Source: Symbiodinium natans (lineage: Eukaryota; Sar; Dinophyceae; Suessiales; Symbiodiniaceae). Taken from it: a stretch of DNA of 64,000 bases. The stretch is from assembly GCA_905221605.1 (NCBI GenBank), contig CAJNDS010001768.1:124001-188000 (forward strand). Reading direction: 5' to 3'. Of this stretch, positions 54,732 to 63,722 are shown piece after piece. The translations under genes and the position numbers were made by a program. Position 1 is the first letter of the stretch, and every line of letters starts with the position of its first letter. Under the pieces are notes generated by a model. It did no database searches, had not been told where the DNA came from, and saw nothing but the letters and a program-made list of their open reading frames with translations.

Positions 54732-57700
54732 CTTCGTTTCTTGTAATAAGACAGGTGGCTTATGCGCAGTAGCCCTATGCTGGCCATTTTAGCTGTGCCA
54801 GACGGTCCAGCGTGCTCAAGGATTAGGGTTTAGGGGTTTAGGGTTTTGGGTTGAGGGTTTAGGGTTTAGTTCCAGGCAGCCCCTGAAGCGGGTTCAGGGC
54901 TAAGGGTTTGAAGGGCATTCCCCAGCAGCAGGGTGCTCAACCCTAAACCCTAAACCCTAAACCCTGACGAAGCCCAGAACCCCAAAAGCCTAAAGCCAAA
55001 GCATACGCCCAGAACCCCTCATGTAAAAAACAACATGAAAGTCAAGAACCTTCCTCTGATTGCTGTAGCTTCTGAAGCCCTATCTAGCGTTTCGGGTTTA
55101 GGGTTTAGGGTTTATAGGGCTTAGGGTTTTATAGGGTTTGGGAAAGCTCAAGCCAAGTCTCAAGATCCGGGACACTAAGCCCTGAAACCCCAAGCCCCTG
55201 ATACAGGGAATGGCCCTCCTCCCTCATACCCATGAACCCTTATCCCGAATATCCGAATAATTGTAAGGAGGCGTAAAGGCACCTGATTCCCTAAATCTCT
55301 ACTACGACTCGAGCTCAAACCCTGAACTCAAACTCGGAAAATTTCAGCCCTAAACCCTAAACCCTAAACCCTAAACCCTAAACCCTAAACCCTAAACCCT
55401 AAACCCTAAACCCTAAACCCTAAACCCTAAACCCTAAACCCTAAACCCTAAACCCTAAACCCCAAGCCCGAGCCGCCACCGCCACTCCGCCGACGCCGGG
55501 GCGGCGCCGCGCGCCGTGACGCCGAGGCCGTGGCGTAGGCCATGCCATGGCCGAGGGGTTTAGGGTTTAGGGTTTAGGGTTTAGGGCTTGGGGTTTAGGG
55601 TTTAGGGTTTAGGGTTTAGGGTTTAGGGTTTAGGGTTTAGGGTCTAGGGTCTAGGGTTTAGCGTTTAGGGCTTAGGGCTTAGGGTTTTGGGGATTTTGGG
55701 GTTTTAGGGTTTAGGGTTGTTGGGCTTTAGGGTTTAGGGTTCTAGGGTTAGGAGGCAAAAGCTTAGGTTTTAGGTTTTAGGCTTTAGGGGTTGTAGGTCT
55801 AAATGGTTTAGATTGTAGGGGGGGTTACACGGGTACGGGGTTTAGGGCGTTAGACTGTAACTTTTTTGGGCTTCAGGCCTCAAGTAGGGTTTTAGGGCTT
55901 AGGGTTCAGGGGTTATAGGGTTGAACGGCTTTCGGAGCTACAGGGTCTTAGAGCTTTTCGGGGCTGAAGGTTGAGGGTTTGAGGGGTGTTAAGGAGTTGG
56001 GATTAAAGGTCTGCGGGTTTCGAGGGTTTAGGGGTTATGGGGTGTTGGGGGACAGGGAAAAAAGGTCTCAAGGCTTTCGGGGTGTTAGGGTTTTGATTTT
56101 TTAGGCGGGTTAGGGTTTAGGCTAGACCCAGGAGTAACCTAGGAATGAAAAAGGGCACCCCTTTGGGTTTTAAGGGGATGATAAGGGAACCCCAACCCCA
56201 AAAAAAGGGGAATAAGGGCCTACTGCGGCCTGCTCGAGGGTGTAGTAGGCTTCTTCAGGGCTTTTGGCTTTCGGGATTTGGCGTGTGTAGGGCTTGGGGA
56301 TGTTGTAGGCCTATACTATACCGTGCAGGGCCTTGAAGTGCCAGGGTTTAGGGTTTGGGATTTACAATTTAGGTTTTAGGAACTACGGCTTGGGGTTTTC
56401 AGGGGCCATTGCTTCAGGGGTTTCAGATCATGTTCGGATGTAGGTTTGAGCCAGGATCTAGAGATTCGGGGTTTCAGGTCTAGGGTTTGGGGGTTCCTCG
56501 CATTGTCTTTGCAAGGCCGTTGACTTCTGCTCGGGGGTGTTGGTCGCTTTGCCTCAATCTCACGGGCGCGTGAAGATTGTAGGGTAGGTCTGACTTCGGA
56601 ACCTCAGCACCTCAAATCCGCAGATCTGGAACCCAGCGCAAAGCAAAGGCCTCGCAACCCTTATAACCCTTAGACCTTACAAGCCCTGTAGTTCATCCTA
56701 AGACAGAACTTCAGGAGACCCAAACCCTACGAATAGAGGGTATCCCAAAAAGAACCTATACCCTAAACCCGAAACCCTAAACCCTAAACCCTCAACCCGA
56801 AACCCTAAACTTTGAACCCTGAACCCTAAACCCTAAACCCTAAACCCTAAACCCCACTCTGCCACCATTTAGAGAAGCGCCCATGTGCGACGGCCCGGAG
56901 CCTTGGCCGTACCATCGTCGGCCACACTGGCGACCACCGACCCTTCGCGCGACTTCGGTTGACAGTCTGAGGGTAGAAAGGGTAGAAAGGGTAGAAAGGG
57001 TAGAAAGGGTAGAAAGGGTTTAGGGTTTAGGGTTTAGGGTTTAGGGTTTAGGGTTTAGGGTCTACAATAAACTCCAAAAAGTTGGAACATCCTTATCCCC
57101 GTACTCCAAAAGGTCTACTAAAGGAAATCCCAGCCAAAGAGCCCAATACCCCTTTCTCAAGGCGAGAATATCTTAAGGACCATTCCTTAATGAAGGAGTA
57201 TTGGGCTCTCTGGGGACCCCTCACAGGGTTAGGGTTCAAGGTTAGCGATGAGGGTGTTAAGCACTTCGCGGTTGACTTGTCGATGTATGGGGTGATGGGT
57301 TTTGGGGTCTAGGGTGCATCTAGGTTAGAATGTTTAGAATACATGTTCAGGGTTTAGGGGTGGACAAGGGCGAGAGTAGCCATTTTCCAGCAGGATACGA
57401 AAGAGATAAACTATCGTTCTTGAGGCGCACAAAGTCACTAGACCCAAGAGTAACCAGGCTTTTGAGGGAACCTACACCCCCCCCCCCCCCCCCCCCCACA
57501 AAAAAAAAAAAAAACAAAACAAAGACTAAACCCTAAACCCTAAAACCCTAACACCCTAACACCCTAAACCCTGAACCCCTGAACCCTAAACCCTAAACCC
57601 TAAACCCTGAACCCTAAACCCTAAACCCTAAACCCTAAACTCTAAACCCTAAACCCTAAACCCTAACCAAAAAAGGAACAAGGAGCCTACTCTGGGGCCC

Positions 57701-60700
57701 TCGAAAGTGATGATCTTGCTGCTCAACTCGTCGGGCTTGCATCTTGGGACTCCAACCCGTGCACCCCAACTTTGCAACTATCAACCCTAAACCCTAAACC
57801 CTAAACCCTAAACAAAAAAAACCTACACCCTAAACGCAGACCGGAACCGTGGGGCATAGGCACCCTCAACCCCAATCCCCCAAACCCAACTGCGAAACTA
57901 CTAGTTGCTTAAGAACCCCGAAAAAAACAATCTTCCTTTTTAAGGGTCATATAGGGATTAAAATTGTTTTATTCTTATGGTGTTCTTAAGCAAATAGTAG
58001 GAGATCCCTGTTGTTGGAAGTCCCCTCCTGAGCCGCAGAAGCAGAGCCCCGTGACGTAGTCCTGGTGATTATTCACGTGAGGGTTTAGGGTTTAGGGTTT
58101 CGGTTTTAGAGATATCCACAGAAAGCACCCTGCACCCTAAACCCTGAACCCCCAAGCATAAACCCTGCAAAGAGGGCTTTAAGTTGAGATTTAGGGTTTA
58201 GGGTTTAGGGTTTAGGCTCTCGGAGTTTGAGGTTTAGGGTTTGGGCTTTGGAAGTGGGTTTTAAGGTGTAGAGTGTAGGGCTTGTGGAGGCAATGGTCAT
58301 TAAAGCCTGCCTGCTTCTTGGCGGTCCTTTGGTAACCCAAAAACTAGCACTTGGTTGCTTAAGGTTCGATCAGGTTCGAAGTATCAACCTTGTCGGAACA
58401 CATGCATGATCTGATTTAGGAAAACAAGGGGTGTAGACTTTATTGAACACCTTCTGGCTTAGGGTTTAGGGTTTAGGGTTTGCCCGATCGTATTCCAAAC
58501 CCTGAACCATACGGGCACGTGGTTAAACAAGCACACGGATCTTGGCATGCATGAAGCCTTCGCTCGTCCGGCCTTGCTTTGGGTCTGGTATGGTATAGAA
58601 TCTCACAGCTAGTCTGTTGGTAGCTGCATTTAGGGATGCTGAGCCTTGAATGAACCTAAATTGGTATTTGCTTAAGAAATACTCAAACAATTGCAACAAA
58701 TCCTTCTTATAAGGGCAATCTAGGGAGTATTAGTCCTCTTGTTTTTTTTTTTTTTGGGGGGGGGGGGTCTTAAGCGTAGCAGTAAAGCGCTCTCGAAAGT
58801 AACCTACTTGTAAGAGAACCTAACCCCTAAAACAAGGGGGAACAAGGGCGGACTCTGGGTTCTAGATGTCCCACGTTTGGGTTATAGAGTTCTTAAGGGA
58901 GGGGAGTTCAAGGGGGGTGTGTATCCCAAGGTTACAGAAAATACTCCCTACTACTCCCTAATGCTCCCTAAGCTTCCTAGGTACCTACCCCCCCCATGAA
59001 CCCCCCTAACCCTTAAACCCTTAAGAACCCTCCAAACCTAGTAACTCATGAACCCGTCTCCCTTAAGAACCCGATAATTCCGTCCTGATGGCCTTCCAGG
59101 CAGCGTTGCTCGCCGAGCGTCTGGGCAGCGTGGGAGGCAAGAATTCGGGGCTTGTCTATGGCCTTAAACCCTAAACCCTAAACTTGGGTTCGGCCGGTCC
59201 ACACTAACAGTCAAATCACGCCGTGGCCTTATAACACACAGGCCAAAAATAGCACCAGGAATCCCAGTCAATTTTAGCATTTACCGGGTGCTTCTTTTTG
59301 TGGGTCTGCTGGTGGTGACTGTTAGTCACATAGCAGCAGAAATAGCACCAGAAATAGCACCAGAAATAGCACAAACAATAGCACAGAAAATAGCCCCAGA
59401 AATAGCGCCAGGAATAGCACAAAACATAGCACCAGAAATAGCACAAACAATAGCACCAGAAATAGCACCAGGAATCCCAGTCAATTTTAGCAGCTTAGCA
59501 TTTACCGGGTGCTGTTTTTTGTGGGTCTGCTGATGGTGATTGTTAGTCACATAGCACCAGCAACAGCACCAGAAATAGCACCAGAAATAGCACCAGAAAT
59601 AGCACAAACAATAGCACAAAAACTAGCACCAGAAATAGCACAAACAATAGCACAAAAAGTAGCACCAGAAATAGCACCAGGAATAGCACAAAAAAATGCA
59701 CCAGAAATAGCACCAGAAATAGCACCAGGAATAGCACCAGGAATAGCACCAGGAATTGCAGGAATCTCAGTCATTTTTTTGGCATTTACCGGGTGCTTTT
59801 ATTTGTGGGTCTGCTGGTGGTGACTGTTAGTGTGGACCGGCCGAACCCAACCCTAAACCCTAAACCCTAAACCCTAAACCCGAAACTCTAAACCCTAAAC
59901 CCTAAACCCTAAACATGGAAACAAGGGTAAGGGATCCCAAGTATGCCTTCTTATATCTTGTTTCTTAAGGTTTCGGGGCTAATTATATAGCAAAGGGACC
60001 CAGATTCAGGGCCCCACTTGGAACCTTCGAGCTTGGCGGATGGGGGTTTAGGGTTTAGGGTTTAGGCTTTAGGGTAGTGTCAGGTTTTAGGGTTTAGGGT
60101 GTAGGGTTTAAGGAATGTAGTGTTTGCAGGTGATTCGGTGCTTGACGGCGAAGCCAAGGATAAGGGAATCGGTCCCTCAGAAGTGCGGGAATAGCTAGTT
60201 CATGGTTAGGATAAGATTGAAAATTTAATTTGTCATTCCTTATTGGGTTTAAGTACCCTTCAAAATGCAAAATGTTACCCAACTATCACAAAGATAAGGT
60301 GCCACTGGTCATCCAAGAGAGCGCCACCAGAAAGCTTTCTTTCCCCGGATTCTCACCTCCGATCCCCCGAATCCTGAACTCCTAAACCCTCAACCCCAAA
60401 CCCCTAAACCCTAAACCCCTAAACCCTAAACTTGAAACCGCAGACTTGCACTGAACCTCGGACTTGACGTATCCACGCATGTGGGAGACTGGACTAAACC
60501 CCTGAACTAAACCCAAGAGGAACCTAGGAATGCAAAGGGTGCTCCTTTTGGTTTAGATGTGCTTGTAACGGAACCCACCAAAGAAAAGGAATAAGGGCCT
60601 ACTAGTGAACCATACTGCCCTGCTACATCCCTAAACCCCATTAAAAAAACTGTCAATCTTACATTGCCCTTGAGATCCTACAGATTCTAGAAACACTCAG

Positions 60701-63499
60701 CACTAAAACCCTACCCGAAAACCAAACACCGCGCCCTGCAAGCCCCTGCACCTCGGAGCACCACAGGCGGATCGTGCGGTCGTCGGACGCGCTGGCGATG
60801 GTCTGCTCGTCCTGGCGGGCTCGTGGTAAGGGCAGCACCCAAACATCGAAGTCCTCAATCTACTTGGCAACCCAGTAACCATCATATAGCATGGGTCACC
60901 GTTTTTGGGTTGGTGACTCTAGAAGGTCACCCAGAACCAAGAAAAGGGGGGGCAAAGGGCACCACTGGGCTACCAAGTCTACCTCACTGTTTTCTCAGTC
61001 TCAGGCTTCTTACCCAAGAAGCAGCGTGGTTCAAGGGACTAAAGAAGGGGGGCCTCAGAAGGGACCTTAGGCATTCTTTAGGGTTTATTTAGGGGCTACT
61101 TCGGTATATTAGGGACTATATGAGGTACATGTGAGGGTATTAATAAGGGGGGAATAATAAGATTAAAGGTCCCTTCTAGGGGTCCCTCCTTCTACCCCTT
61201 GAGCCTTAAGTGGTTGCAAGCAACAGAGTTTACCTACTGGTTCTTAGTAGGGAAGGGAAGTAAGTACCCCACAGAATCCCTTAAAAGGGTATGCGCAGGG
61301 GGGATATAAGGTGCCAAATTCCCTCGTTCCCTACTAAGAACCAGTAGGTGCTGAGTGCACTATACTCCCCTGTTTTGTCGGGCTCGTGTTTTCAGGATGC
61401 TGTTGGGTTCCCGAAGGCTTCCAAACCCTTATGAACCTAAACCCTAACCCCTAGACCCTAACTCCTAAATCCCGGACCCGAGCAGCCCCAAAACCCAAAA
61501 CCCTGAACCCAAAACCCAAAACCCTATATAAACCCCAAACCCTAAGCCCTGAACCAGCAAGCGGTCGCGGGTCCGGCGAGAGGGCGACGGCTCGGACGCT
61601 GTCCTCGTGGCCACGCCTGGAAATAACTTGTCTGCTAGACAAAAGAGGTAGGGTTTAGGGTTTAGGGACCCAACCGTCACGTAGGACTAAAAAGGGTATC
61701 CATTTAGGTTTAATTAAAGAGCCTATAAGGGAACCCCAAACCCCAAACCCCAAACTCTAAACCCTAAGCAAAATGGAATTAGGGCCCACTCGTGGGTCCT
61801 AGTCCAGGCCTGCAGCCCCGAAGCCTTGATCAAAGTTCGGGCAAACGAACCCTGAAGGTGCAAGCTTGAGAGGGGGATTAGGGTTTAGGGTTTAGGGTTT
61901 AGTGTTTCGGGCTCTGGGAGCCAAGGGTTTAGAGTTTAGGGTTTCTCTTGCATCCTAAATTGGGATGTACCCCCTTCTACTAACAGTCCTTCATAGGCAT
62001 TATAATCCATATTAAGGACTGATAGTATAAGGAGGAACATCCCAAACACAAAAGCGATCTAGGATTGGGTTATACGTGCCCTGAACCTCCAAGTAAGCAG
62101 CATCTAAGCTCCTGGCAGGACACCAACGACTTCAAGCGTCCGCGCGTTCCAGAGCCTGCCAGAAAAAATCTTGATGGTTCGCCTTAAGAAAGCTAGGGTT
62201 TCTTGGTAGCCCGGAAACCTTCTTGTAATAAGGTTACCCTTGTTTTGTTTGGGTACTTCATAAGGGAACCCAGAACAGAAGAAAGGGGTGGAGGGTGCCA
62301 CTGGGCCACCAAGGTTCAGCGGTCGAGGGTTTAGCAAACCTTCTCTTTTGTAAGAAGAGAAGCTGTTTGGTTCATAAGGTGGCTTTCAAAGGGACCTGAA
62401 GTCTACGGTCATGGCAACCCGAAACGCCCACGTAAAGCAGCAGCTTGTCAACTTCCTTGTTTAGGGGTGAGGGCTCAGGGAAGCCAAAACATGTACTTGA
62501 GCCCCCAAGTCACTACCGATATAGGAACGGAAAGGTGAACCCTGGTTTAGGGTTTAGGGTTTAGGGTTCAGGGTTTAGGGTTCAGGGTTTAGGGTTTAGG
62601 GTTTAGGGTTGTCATGCCCTTTGCGTTAGGGTCTGTCTGCCATCACTACGAGTACCTTGGGGGTCAAGATATTGCACATTAACCTTCTAGGTTGCCCAGC
62701 GACCTCGGATGAAAAAGGGTGCCCTTTCTTGCTTAAAGGGTTTCAAAAGGGAACGTAAACCCCCCCCCCCCCCCCCCTCCCCGCAAAAAAAAGGGAATAG
62801 GGGCACCACTGGGCATCCTAGGTCCTAGCCTTCGTGTGCTTTGGGACATTTTGGGATTAGTGCTCCGGGGCCGAAGCAATGAAAAACCTAAAGTCCAAGC
62901 CCCTGAACCCTAAACCCTAAATGTCCTAACCCTGAGCCCTAAATCCTAAACACGAAAATTCCTAACCCTAAACCCTAAACCCCAAACCCTAAACCCCCCC
63001 CTGCCCTCAGCGATGCACCTCACCGTCCGGTCCCAGCTTCCGCTCACAACCTCGCAAGTGTGGCCGAGATGCAGAATTAGGGGAATCGGGGCTTCGGGAA
63101 TGGGGTTTAGGGTTTAGGATTTAGGGTTTAGGGTTTACGGTTTACTCTGCATGCTCTATATAGCATAACACTTTATGGGATGGTGTCGGGTAGCCAATTG
63201 CCCAAGTCCTTACCAAGAAGCAGTAATGGGCTGTCGTCGGTAGGAAATGAAGGACTTGGGTGTGATGAAATCTTTCTTATCCTTCATCCCGTACAACCCA
63301 AAGCAACCTGAAGGTTGATTACCCGAAACCCTAAACCCTATACCGTAAACCTTATAAACCCTGAACCCGAAACCCTACTGCACCCGGGAGCCCGCAGTCT
63401 GAAAGCCCTACACCCTACACCCCAAACCGTGAATAAACCCTACACCCTACACCCTAAGCAAGCCACCTGGGAGGACTCCCCACCAGCAACCGAGCTGAC
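54534..63499 (-). CDS. WD40-repeat protein gene, many micro-exons
   Basis: Minus-strand exons in transcript order: 63499-63484 (weak), 63050-63019, 62155-62117, 61616-61559, 60802-60752, a gap, then 59120-59085, 58061-58037, 56942-56902 and 54731-54534. The joined product reads VVSGSWDRTVRLWNARTLEV, VGVLRGHEDSVRAVALSPD, TIASASDDRTIRLWCSE, then TLGEQRCLEGHQ, DYVTGLCFWSVVASVADDGT, AKWSAPCLQRFRQH. GH and WD-type signatures fall at the normal spacing of about 40 residues, so at least four beta-propeller blades are represented. Splice phase is continuous over the first four exons and again over the last four. Donors are GT, GC and one GA. At least one blade (between 60752 and 59120) was not found. 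WD40 proteins are scaffolds; the partner is unknown. Confidence 0.7.
55348..55463. repeat. Longest CCCTAAA array in the window
   Basis: About sixteen perfect heptamers, in the predicted last intron of the WD40 gene. Confidence 0.95.
56122..56233. mobile_element. TIR element, family M2
   Basis: CTAGACCCAGGAGTAACCTA at the left, AAGGGCCTACTGCGGCCTGC at the right. Core AAAAAGGGCACCCC and CCCCAAAAAAAGGGGAATAA. Confidence 0.75.
56902..56942 (-). CDS. WD40 exon, SVVASVADDGTAK
   Basis: GG completes a Trp codon, then SVVASVADDGTAK. Acceptor cgcgaag|GG, donor AAG|GCTCCG (GC type). ASVADDGTAK is a standard WD40 blade end. Confidence 0.7.
56970..57060. repeat. 9-mer GGGTAGAAA array joined to TTTAGGG array
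   Basis: Five GGGTAGAAA units precede six heptamers without a break. Confidence 0.85.
57134..57216. mobile_element. TIR element, family M9
   Basis: CCAAAGAGCCCAATACCCCTTTC at the left (first 20 nt CCAAAGAGCCCAATACCCCT) is inverted as GGAGTATTGGGCTCTCTGG at the right. The flank AACTCCAAAAAGTTGGAACA at 57069 recurs at 26957. Confidence 0.65.
57438..57701. mobile_element. TIR element, family M2, with poly-C/poly-A and heptamers inside
   Basis: CTAGACCCAAGAGTAACC on the left and AGGAGCCTACTCTGGGGCCC on the right are normal M2 ends. Between them lie about 20 C, 14 A and about 130 bp of CCCTAAA units (57477-57666), at the place where other copies read AACCCTAAAAAAAGGG. Confidence 0.7.
57897..58000. 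mobile_element. TIR element, family M5
   Basis: CTACTAGTTGCTTAAGAACC at the left, GTTCTTAAGCAAATAGTAG at the right; core with AAACAATCTTCC and AAGGGTCATATAGG. Confidence 0.8.
58037..58061 (-). CDS. WD40 exon, DYVTGLCF
   Basis: Eight codons plus T. Acceptor aatcaccag|GAC, donor TCT|GCGGCT (GC type). Confidence 0.65.
58661..58781. mobile_element. TIR element, family M5, with T-run/G-run inside
   Basis: TTGGTATTTGCTTAAGAAAT at the left, TCTTAAGCGTAGCAGTA at the right. A T(15)G(12) run at 58741-58767 lies next to the right end. Confidence 0.65.
59085..59120 (-). CDS. WD40 exon, LEGHQ
   Basis: Twelve codons, TLGEQRCLEGHQ. Acceptor with pyrimidine tract (tcttgcctcccacgctgcccag), donor CAG|GACGGA, a GA-type donor. 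The next exon restores GHQ-DYVTGLCF. Confidence 0.7.
59184..59850. mobile_element. Composite TIR element copy B with internal 12-nt repeat
   Basis: Same 30-bp perfect TIRs as copy A (59184-59213 and 59821-59850), same three modules and same 12-nt units, but different unit counts and a few substitutions. Flanks are CCCTAAAC on the left and CCCTAAAC on the right. Outside the heptamers the flanking sequence is unrelated to copy A. It lies between WD40 exons ending at 60752 and starting at 59120, hence intronic. Confidence 0.9.
60193..60296. mobile_element. Dispersed element, family M10 (copy 2)
   Basis: CTAGTTCATGGTTAGGATAA ... GGGTTTAAGTACCCTTCAAA ... TACCCAACTATCACAAAGAT, parallel to 19979-20085. 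Confidence 0.6.
60510..60606. mobile_element. TIR element, family M2
   Basis: AACCCAAGAGGAACCTAGGA at the left and GAATAAGGGCCTACTAGTG at the right. Confidence 0.65.
60752..60802 (-). CDS. WD40 exon, ASASDDRTIRLW
   Basis: Seventeen codons, TIASASDDRTIRLWCSE. Acceptor acgagcag|ACC, donor GAG|GTGCAG, phase 0. Clear WD40 blade end. Confidence 0.8.
60863..60977. mobile_element. TIR element, family M2, CTTGG subfamily
   Basis: CTTGGCAACCCAGTAACCAT at the left, GGCACCACTGGGCTACCAAG at the right, with a clear AACCCAGTA/TACTGGGTT-type inversion. Confidence 0.75.
61030..61208. mobile_element. Dispersed element, family M11
   Basis: GGGACTAAAGAAGGGGGGCC TCAG ... GGGGCTACTTCGGTATATTA GGGACTATATGA ... 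AGGGGTCCCTCCTTCTACCC. Parallel to 41401-41593. Confidence 0.6.
61231..61350. mobile_element. TIR element, family M7, perfect 23-bp TIRs
   Basis: The left end ACCTACTGGTTCTTAGTAGG GAA is matched exactly in inversion by TTCCCTACTAAGAACCAGTA GGT at the right; 120 bp. The perfect arms suggest recent activity or gene conversion. Confidence 0.85.
61559..61616 (-). CDS. WD40 exon, GHEDSVRAVALSPD
   Basis: Completes a Leu codon, then RGHEDSVRAVALSPDPRPL. Acceptor atttccag|G, donor CTT|GCTGGT (GC type). Confidence 0.8.
61679..61802. mobile_element. TIR element, family M2 (diverged)
   Basis: CACGTAGGACTAAAAAGGGT at the left, GGGCCCACTCGTGGGTCCTA at the right, with CCCCAAACCCCAAACTCTAAACCC in the core region. 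Confidence 0.5.
61960..62045. mobile_element. TIR element, family M1
   Basis: TTGGGATGTACCCCCTTCTA CTAACAGTCCTT at the left and AAGGACTGATAGTATAAGGA GGAACATCCCAA at the right; 86 bp. It lies in the 500-nt intron between WD40 exons 62117 and 61616. Confidence 0.85.
62117..62155 (-). CDS. WD40 exon, LWNARTLEVV
   Basis: G completes the Arg codon, then LWNARTLEVVGV plus CT. Pyrimidine-rich acceptor ttttttctggcag|G, donor CCT|GCCAGG (GC type). Confidence 0.7.
62202..62314. mobile_element. TIR element, family M2, CTTGG subfamily
   Basis: CTTGGTAGCCCGGAAACC at the left, GGTGCCACTGGGCCACCAAG at the right. Confidence 0.7.
62687..62822. mobile_element. TIR element, family M2, TGCCCAG subfamily, with poly-C core
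   Basis: CTAGGTTGCCCAGCGACCTC at the left, CACCACTGGGCATCCTAGG at the right. About 18 C then TCCCCGCAAAAAAAA replace the usual AACCCTAAAAAAA core. Confidence 0.75.
63019..63050 (-). CDS. WD40 exon, SGSWDRT signature
   Basis: Ten codons, VVSGSWDRTV, plus AG. Acceptor ttgcgag|GTT, donor GAG|GTGCAT. SGSWDRTVR-LW is the classic blade-closing motif, completed by the next exon. Confidence 0.7.
63200..63262. mobile_element. Short inverted element
   Basis: GCCCAAGTCCTTACC at the left and GGAAATGAAGGACTTGGG at the right form an imperfect hairpin with AAGAAGCAGTAATGGGC between. Confidence 0.45.
63484..63499 (-). CDS. Candidate 16-nt WD40 exon
   Basis: Follows tccttccacatctccccgag and reads (x)SARLL before CTG|GTGGGG. 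It joins in phase to VVSGSWDRT, giving a normal WD40 strand. Very short. Confidence 0.3.
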
Positions 63500-63526
63500 C
63501 TCGGGGAGATGTGGAAGGACGTACAG

Positions 63527-63655
63527 GGTTTAGGGTTTAGGGTTTAGGGTTTAGGGTTTAGGGTTTAGGGTTTAGGGTTTAGGGTTTAGGGCTTAGGGTT
63601 TAGGGTGTAGGGTTTAGGGTTTAGGGTTTAGGGTTTAGGGTTTAGGATTCAGGGG
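63527..63655. repeat. TTTAGGG array
   Basis: About nine perfect units, then variants to 63655. Confidence 0.9.
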
Positions 63656-63722
63656 TTTAGTGTGTAGGGTTTTCATGTTCTTCTGTGCATTGGATGAAGG
63701 AAAAATTGCCCGCTTTGCGTTT

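Larger units (their letters stand above)
1760..63660. repeat. Interstitial telomere-type heptamer arrays, TTTAGGG/CCCTAAA
   Basis: Hundreds of heptamers occur in dozens of blocks from two units to about sixteen, with the strand switching every few hundred bases. Variants (TTCAGGG, TTTGGGG, CTTAGGG, GTAGGGT) are common. Blocks separate the short coding islands and lie within the predicted introns of both multi-exon genes. TTTAGGG is the telomere repeat of plants and of dinoflagellates. Here it is interstitial, since coding sequence lies throughout. Confidence 0.95.

Noticed and set aside
54776-54800. GGCCATTTTAGCTG resembling the dinoflagellate spliced leader core
   Set aside because: Several mismatches and no gene start downstream; no convincing spliced-leader relic was found in the window.
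1760-63660. Idea that TTTAG|GG and G|GTTTAG within arrays serve as the splice sites themselves
   Set aside because: Attractive, but none of the well-supported junctions uses an array-derived site; donors and acceptors lie in unique sequence beside the arrays.
1760-63660. Arrays as a true chromosome end
   Set aside because: Blocks are short, alternate in strand and are interspersed with genes across the whole window; no terminal one-strand array is present.
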